From NCBI GenBank assembly GCA_036490335.1, contig DASXEB010000002.1, positions 189,398 to 253,397 on the forward strand: DNA of 64,000 nucleotides, written 5' to 3'. Below, one piece after another: positions 61,591 through 64,000 of the stretch. The stretch comes from Palsa-1392 sp036490335 (GTDB taxonomy: Bacteria > Verrucomicrobiota > Verrucomicrobiia > Chthoniobacterales > UBA10450). Every line of letters begins with the position of its first letter. The stretch's first letter is position 1. The notes beneath the pieces were generated by a model. That model saw nothing but the letters and a program-made list of their open reading frames with translations, was not told where the DNA came from and did not search any database. A program made the position numbers and the translations under genes.

Positions 61591-62262
61591 TCACGACCCG
61601 AAGCACCCCGGCAGGTTGGTGAAGAAATGAAGGATTAAAGCCGGCCAAAGGCTGCCGGACTCACTCCGCAGAGCCCCGAAAACGATTCCCATCGGAAAGG
61701 TGAAACCAACCTGGAGGAGCGCGGCTGGCGTCGCGCGATAACCGTGAAGCTCAAAGTGGTGCAGGCTAAAGAAAACGGACGAAATGAGAATCGGCAGAAA
61801 CGCGCGCGAGCTGGGAAAAGCGCGCTTTGCCAGCTCAAAAATCGCGCCGCGAAATAAGAACTCCTCCTGCAAGGGGCCGAAGATCAGGAAAGCTGCGATC
61901 GCCGCCGCCCCATGAGCGTAAGCAACCCAGTGCCCCACCTGCGCAGCCCGCGCGGCAGAACCCAACAGCCAGACGACCAACCAAACGCTGCTAAGGCGCA
62001 AGACGCGGCGCCAGTCGGTATCCGGCCGAGGCATTGCAAAGGGTCGTGCCGGTCGAATGCTCAGGTAAACGACGACGCAAACTATGAGTGACGCGATGCA
62101 GGTCTCGGCCAACCATGTGAGACTCGGTGCAAGCTTCTGTGCCACGGAATACGCGATCCCGTTGGTCGTGGTGATCAGCCCAAGTGAAATAAGGCAGAGG
62201 AGCACTAGCTCGACCCGATGCGACCAGGCAGGAGTCGTAGATGCGTCAATCTCTCTGTTCAT
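61591..62262 (-). CDS. CPBP-family intramembrane protease (cassette gene)
   Basis: 223 residues from the ATG at 62262 (MNREIDASTTPAWSHRVELV). About eight helices. CPBP motifs: PLQEEFLFRGAIFELAK (EExxxR), ISSVFFSLHHFELHG (FxxxH) and GSLWPALILHFFTNL (H in the last motif). These are the residues that build the active site of Rce1-type intramembrane proteases. It lies between attC-like sites B (62292) and A (61550), close to both, so it is best read as a gene cassette. No dispersed motif in the coding part. Confidence 0.85.
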   Translation of the reverse strand: MNREIDASTTPAWSHRVELVLLCLISLGLITTTNGIAYSVAQKLAPSLTWLAETCIASLIVCVVVYLSIRPARPFAMPRPDTDWRRVLRLSSVWLVVWLLGSAARAAQVGHWVAYAHGAAAIAAFLIFGPLQEEFLFRGAIFELAKRAFPSSRAFLPILISSVFFSLHHFELHGYRATPAALLQVGFTFPMGIVFGALRSESGSLWPALILHFFTNLPGCFGS

Positions 62263-62291
62263 TAGGTCTTGCAACAAGCCGCGTGTTAAAA

Positions 62292-62483
62292 GCCTAACGA
62301 AACAAGATCAGCGACGGCGCACGGCACCACGCGGCGCTCGGAGTGAATGGAGTGGACTGTAAAGCTGCGACATAGACGTTAGTCCACAGGGTATGGGAGC
62401 AGCGCGACCATATCAAAGTGTGGAAGTCATCAAAGAATGAAGCCTACAAACGCTCCGCCGTTCGCTCCATCGTTTGGTTGGAT
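62292..62483 (-). other. attC-like site B, 3' of the glycosyltransferase cassette
   Basis: On the minus strand: degenerate R'' CCAACC (62481-62476), L'' AGCGAACGGCG (62466-62456), a long loop, L' CGCCGTCGCT (62319-62310), then GATCTTGTTTCG and R' GTTAGGC (62298-62292). L'' and L' pair with one extra A, as in sites A and C. At about 192 bp it is long for an attC. An alternative R'' (GACTAAC, complement of 62378-62384) would shorten it but lacks the matching stem. It follows the glycosyltransferase stop by 25 bp. Confidence 0.5.
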
Positions 62484-62508
62484 ATGGGTTCGACACTACG
62501 ATTACTCC

Positions 62509-63750
62509 TCACACCTTACCCAGCACCAATAGCTCGATCCGATCCGCCGCGTCTTGCGCTCCCCCGAACTGCCGCATTCGCTCCGCGACGCTGTGAGCCG
62601 CCGCGCGATACCTCTCCTCGTGCAAGACGCGCTGCACCTTCTCCGCAAAATCCGCCACATCGATCTCCTTCTCGCCGTTCGCGCCGTCGATGGGCAATAC
62701 CATCTCGCCCGCGCCCAGAGCTACCAGACGTCGCGCATTGCTTTCCCGTTCCGAGATGGTCGGAATGATGACGGCAGGCGTGCCTGCGGCCAGCGACTGC
62801 ATAACCGAGCTGTGTCCGCCATGGTGCACCATCAAGTCGCTCCGCTCGGCCATCGCGCGGCCGGGCACATAAGCCGCGTGATGGAAGTTTGAGGGCAGCG
62901 TGCCGATTTCCGCGGGCACTTCCTGATAACCGGTGGTCAGCACCACCTCCATCGCCGCCTCCCCGAGCGCCGCAATCGCGGCACGCATCACCACGATGGA
63001 ATCAATGGCCGTGGGAACCGGCGCATAGCGGGGATTGCCCGAGTACACCCACACGACCGGCTTTCCTGAGCGCAGCGAGGCAATCTCAGTCGGCAACTCC
63101 GCATCCCCGCGCTGCCACACGATCGGTCCAATGTGAGTCACGCGCGCCGTCGGCGAGACCGGATCAGTCTCCGGTGTGCCGACGATGAGGGAAAGATCGC
63201 CCGCCAGCAGATCGACACTGCGTGTCACCGGCCCGAGCGCATAGTCGCCGGCGACTTTATTGATGAGCGGCGCGATGCTCGGCAGATGGGCGGGCCGTTC
63301 CCCGGCCCACCAGCGGAAGCCGGCGCTCTCCGGGTGGAAATTTCCCTGGAGCACGGTCGCGAGCGGGACCCCCGCGATCCGCGCGGCGAGGCAGGCGAAG
63401 ACTCCGAACGAATCGACGACCACGTCCGGTTTGAATTCGCGGATCAGATCGAGGTGCAGCGCCGTATTCGCGCGCACAAATTCCTCGTCGGCAAAAAGCC
63501 ACCCGAAAAACTCCTCCACGTCCCAAGCCTGGCTCGCTTTCGCCAGGTCGAAGGGCGGATCCGGAAGCGCGCGCGAAGGCAGCGGCAGGTTAGCAAGCCC
63601 CGCTTCTTCGATCAGGCGGGCCGGAGCTGGTGCGGGGTTGAAGACGGCAACATCATGCCCACGATCGGCGAGCACGCGTGCGATCGGCACAAGTCGCGTC
63701 GGCAAACCGAGGTCGTTCGCCGGCAACATGGTGAAGAGAATCTTTGCCAT
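62509..63750 (-). CDS. GT1-family glycosyltransferase (macrolide/UGT-like, cassette gene)
   Basis: 413 residues from the ATG at 63750 (MAKILFTMLPANDLGLPTRL), placed 2 bp after the R' box of attC-like site C. N-terminal acceptor domain: VPIARVLADRGHDVAVFNPA. C-terminal donor domain: VVWVYSGNPRYAPVP, AYVPGRAMAERSDLMVHHGG, HSSVMQSLAAGTPAVIIPTI, SERESNARRLVALGAGEMV, the order of the UDP-sugar-binding PSPG-like region. It should move a sugar onto a small hydrophobic acceptor, possibly as drug modification. The frame to 63777 reads into the attC site and is not used. Confidence 0.85.
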   Translation of the reverse strand: MAKILFTMLPANDLGLPTRLVPIARVLADRGHDVAVFNPAPAPARLIEEAGLANLPLPSRALPDPPFDLAKASQAWDVEEFFGWLFADEEFVRANTALHLDLIREFKPDVVVDSFGVFACLAARIAGVPLATVLQGNFHPESAGFRWWAGERPAHLPSIAPLINKVAGDYALGPVTRSVDLLAGDLSLIVGTPETDPVSPTARVTHIGPIVWQRGDAELPTEIASLRSGKPVVWVYSGNPRYAPVPTAIDSIVVMRAAIAALGEAAMEVVLTTGYQEVPAEIGTLPSNFHHAAYVPGRAMAERSDLMVHHGGHSSVMQSLAAGTPAVIIPTISERESNARRLVALGAGEMVLPIDGANGEKEIDVADFAEKVQRVLHEERYRAAAHSVAERMRQFGGAQDAADRIELLVLGKV

Positions 63751-63752
63751 TG

Positions 63753-63876
63753 ATCTAACGAGAACAAGATGAGCCACCGCTGGCGAGGGCGAGCGGGGCG
63801 GCGGGATATGAGGTTCGAGTCATGGAAAGCTGGGCCGTACGCCGGCCAGGGGTTGGCTCCATCGCATAGATGACAT
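63753..63876 (-). other. attC-like site C, upstream of the glycosyltransferase
   Basis: On the minus strand: weak R'' (about 63876-63868), ATGCGATG, L'' AGCCAACCCCTGG (63858-63846), loop of about 62 bases, L' CCAGCGGTGGCT (63783-63772), then CATCTTGTTCTCG and R' GTTAGAT (63759-63753). L'' and L' pair with one unpaired A. It would end a further cassette whose gene lies mostly beyond the window. From 63877 to 64000 I can support no gene. Confidence 0.55.
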
Positions 63877-64000
63877 GATGGGAGTTGCCGGGTGCGGGTC
63901 TGGGACCTACACCCGACAAGTATGAATAAGAATGATGCCTTAACATCAGAGCTGTCCTCACCCGAGGAAACCCGCACCGGAGTTTAATGGGAGCAAGCCG

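Larger units (their letters stand above)
3477..62300. repeat. Dispersed 9-mer family GCCTAACGA / TCGTTAGGC
   Basis: Exact copies counted by eye. Forward starts: 3477, 5701, 6667, 7668, 10141, 11643, 13795, 14860, 21980, 22800, 23239, 24491, 25281, 25984, 26025, 26469, 27604, 27618, 29359, 30230, 31349, 33175, 38081, 42823, 47830, 50391, 51149, 51465, 52798, 52956, 53196, 54848, 55325, 55414, 57210, 57669, 58869, 60855, 62292. Reverse starts: 4882, 4901, 21524, 21670, 21943, 23373, 26128, 26893, 30990, 32154, 35233, 38653, 41015, 42897, 43680, 45752, 48998, 50226, 52244, 52783, 53420, 54254, 54577, 54589, 55263, 56734, 57092, 57691, 57715, 57987. The inner 8-mer alone also occurs at 6927, 7955, 8882, 9856, 21354, 22197, 34496, 35480 and 47639. 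One-mismatch copies include 22756, 24003, 24815, 38949, 40016 and 41343. Confidence 0.9.

Noticed and set aside
3477..62300. The 9-mer as a Chi or KOPS-like oriented motif
   Set aside because: Both strands carry similar numbers (39 and 30) in mixed order, with no orientation bias over the window.
3477..62300. The 9-mer copies all being attC sites
   Set aside because: Nearly all copies, including those within core genes, lack an R'' partner and the L''/L' stem; only three places at 61.4-63.9 kb have them.
63755..63961. 69-codon minus-strand frame ending in SGGSSCSR
   Set aside because: It is the translation of attC-like site C; the same kind of false frame arises over site A (61442-61648).

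Overview
The window is 64 kb of GC-rich chromosome, probably from a soil Verrucomicrobiota of the Chthoniobacterales/Spartobacteria type. This placement is inference. It rests on the mix of PATR autotransporter-repeat protein, YadA-head-like secreted proteins, cyclase-TPR fusions, HAF-repeat proteins, a matrixin with two tandem GGFII domains, S53 and M28 peptidases, and a variant PEP-CTERM-like C-terminus. There is no rRNA and no phage module. One tRNA-Arg(CCT) lies at 50315-50386.

Layout. 1-11.6 kb: the tail of a cyclase-TPR receptor, an AmpG-like MFS permease, a 41-bp tandem repeat patch, a zinc alcohol dehydrogenase, a NYN-domain protein, a very large Asp-box propeller protein, an SseB-like protein and a small EamA protein. 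11.7-14.6 kb: two paralogous exported proteins with a GSLGxLA C-terminus around a double cupredoxin. 14.6-21.3 kb: an accessory island with a TIR/deoxyribosyltransferase-like protein, a DNA methylase broken by a PD-(D/E)XK nuclease gene, about 1 kb of degenerate 21-bp repeats, a HAF-repeat protein and five copies of a hairpin-ended REP/MITE. 21.4-26.9 kb: nuoL-nuoM-nuoN with overlapping start and stop codons, then a sulfotransferase. 26.9-36.6 kb: HNH nuclease, cupin, a decayed cyclase gene, an HTTM pair, a full-length cyclase-TPR protein, three members of a small HVTQ-motif family and a CocE-type hydrolase. 36.9-42.7 kb: surface proteins, with S74-chaperone fragments and a second 21-bp repeat array next to the same methylase relic. 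43-50 kb: Cdd1-like protein, FAD monooxygenase, S53 peptidase, a W-G-Y-rich exported protein and a TIGR03118-like propeller. 50.3-61.3 kb: core genes tRNA-Arg, tilS, gltX, glnS, aroE, proC, nadA and rpoZ, with proteases and a YjbR protein. 61.4-64 kb: what looks like an integron cassette array on the minus strand, with three attC-like sites around a CPBP protease and a glycosyltransferase.

The most unusual property is a 9-mer, GCCTAACGA (reverse TCGTTAGGC). I counted about 69 exact copies by eye, against roughly 0.5 expected by chance. Copies occur on both strands, inside and between genes, and in all three sense-compatible frames, encoding S-L-G, P-N-D/E, L-T or V-R. They are dense in core genes and absent from the 15-21 kb island. 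Some copies supply stop codons, and one inverted pair forms a hairpin shared by gltX and glnS. The same bases form the core of the attC-like sites at the right end. A DNA-uptake-type or HIP1-type motif is the leading idea, with a possible link to cassette recombination as speculation.
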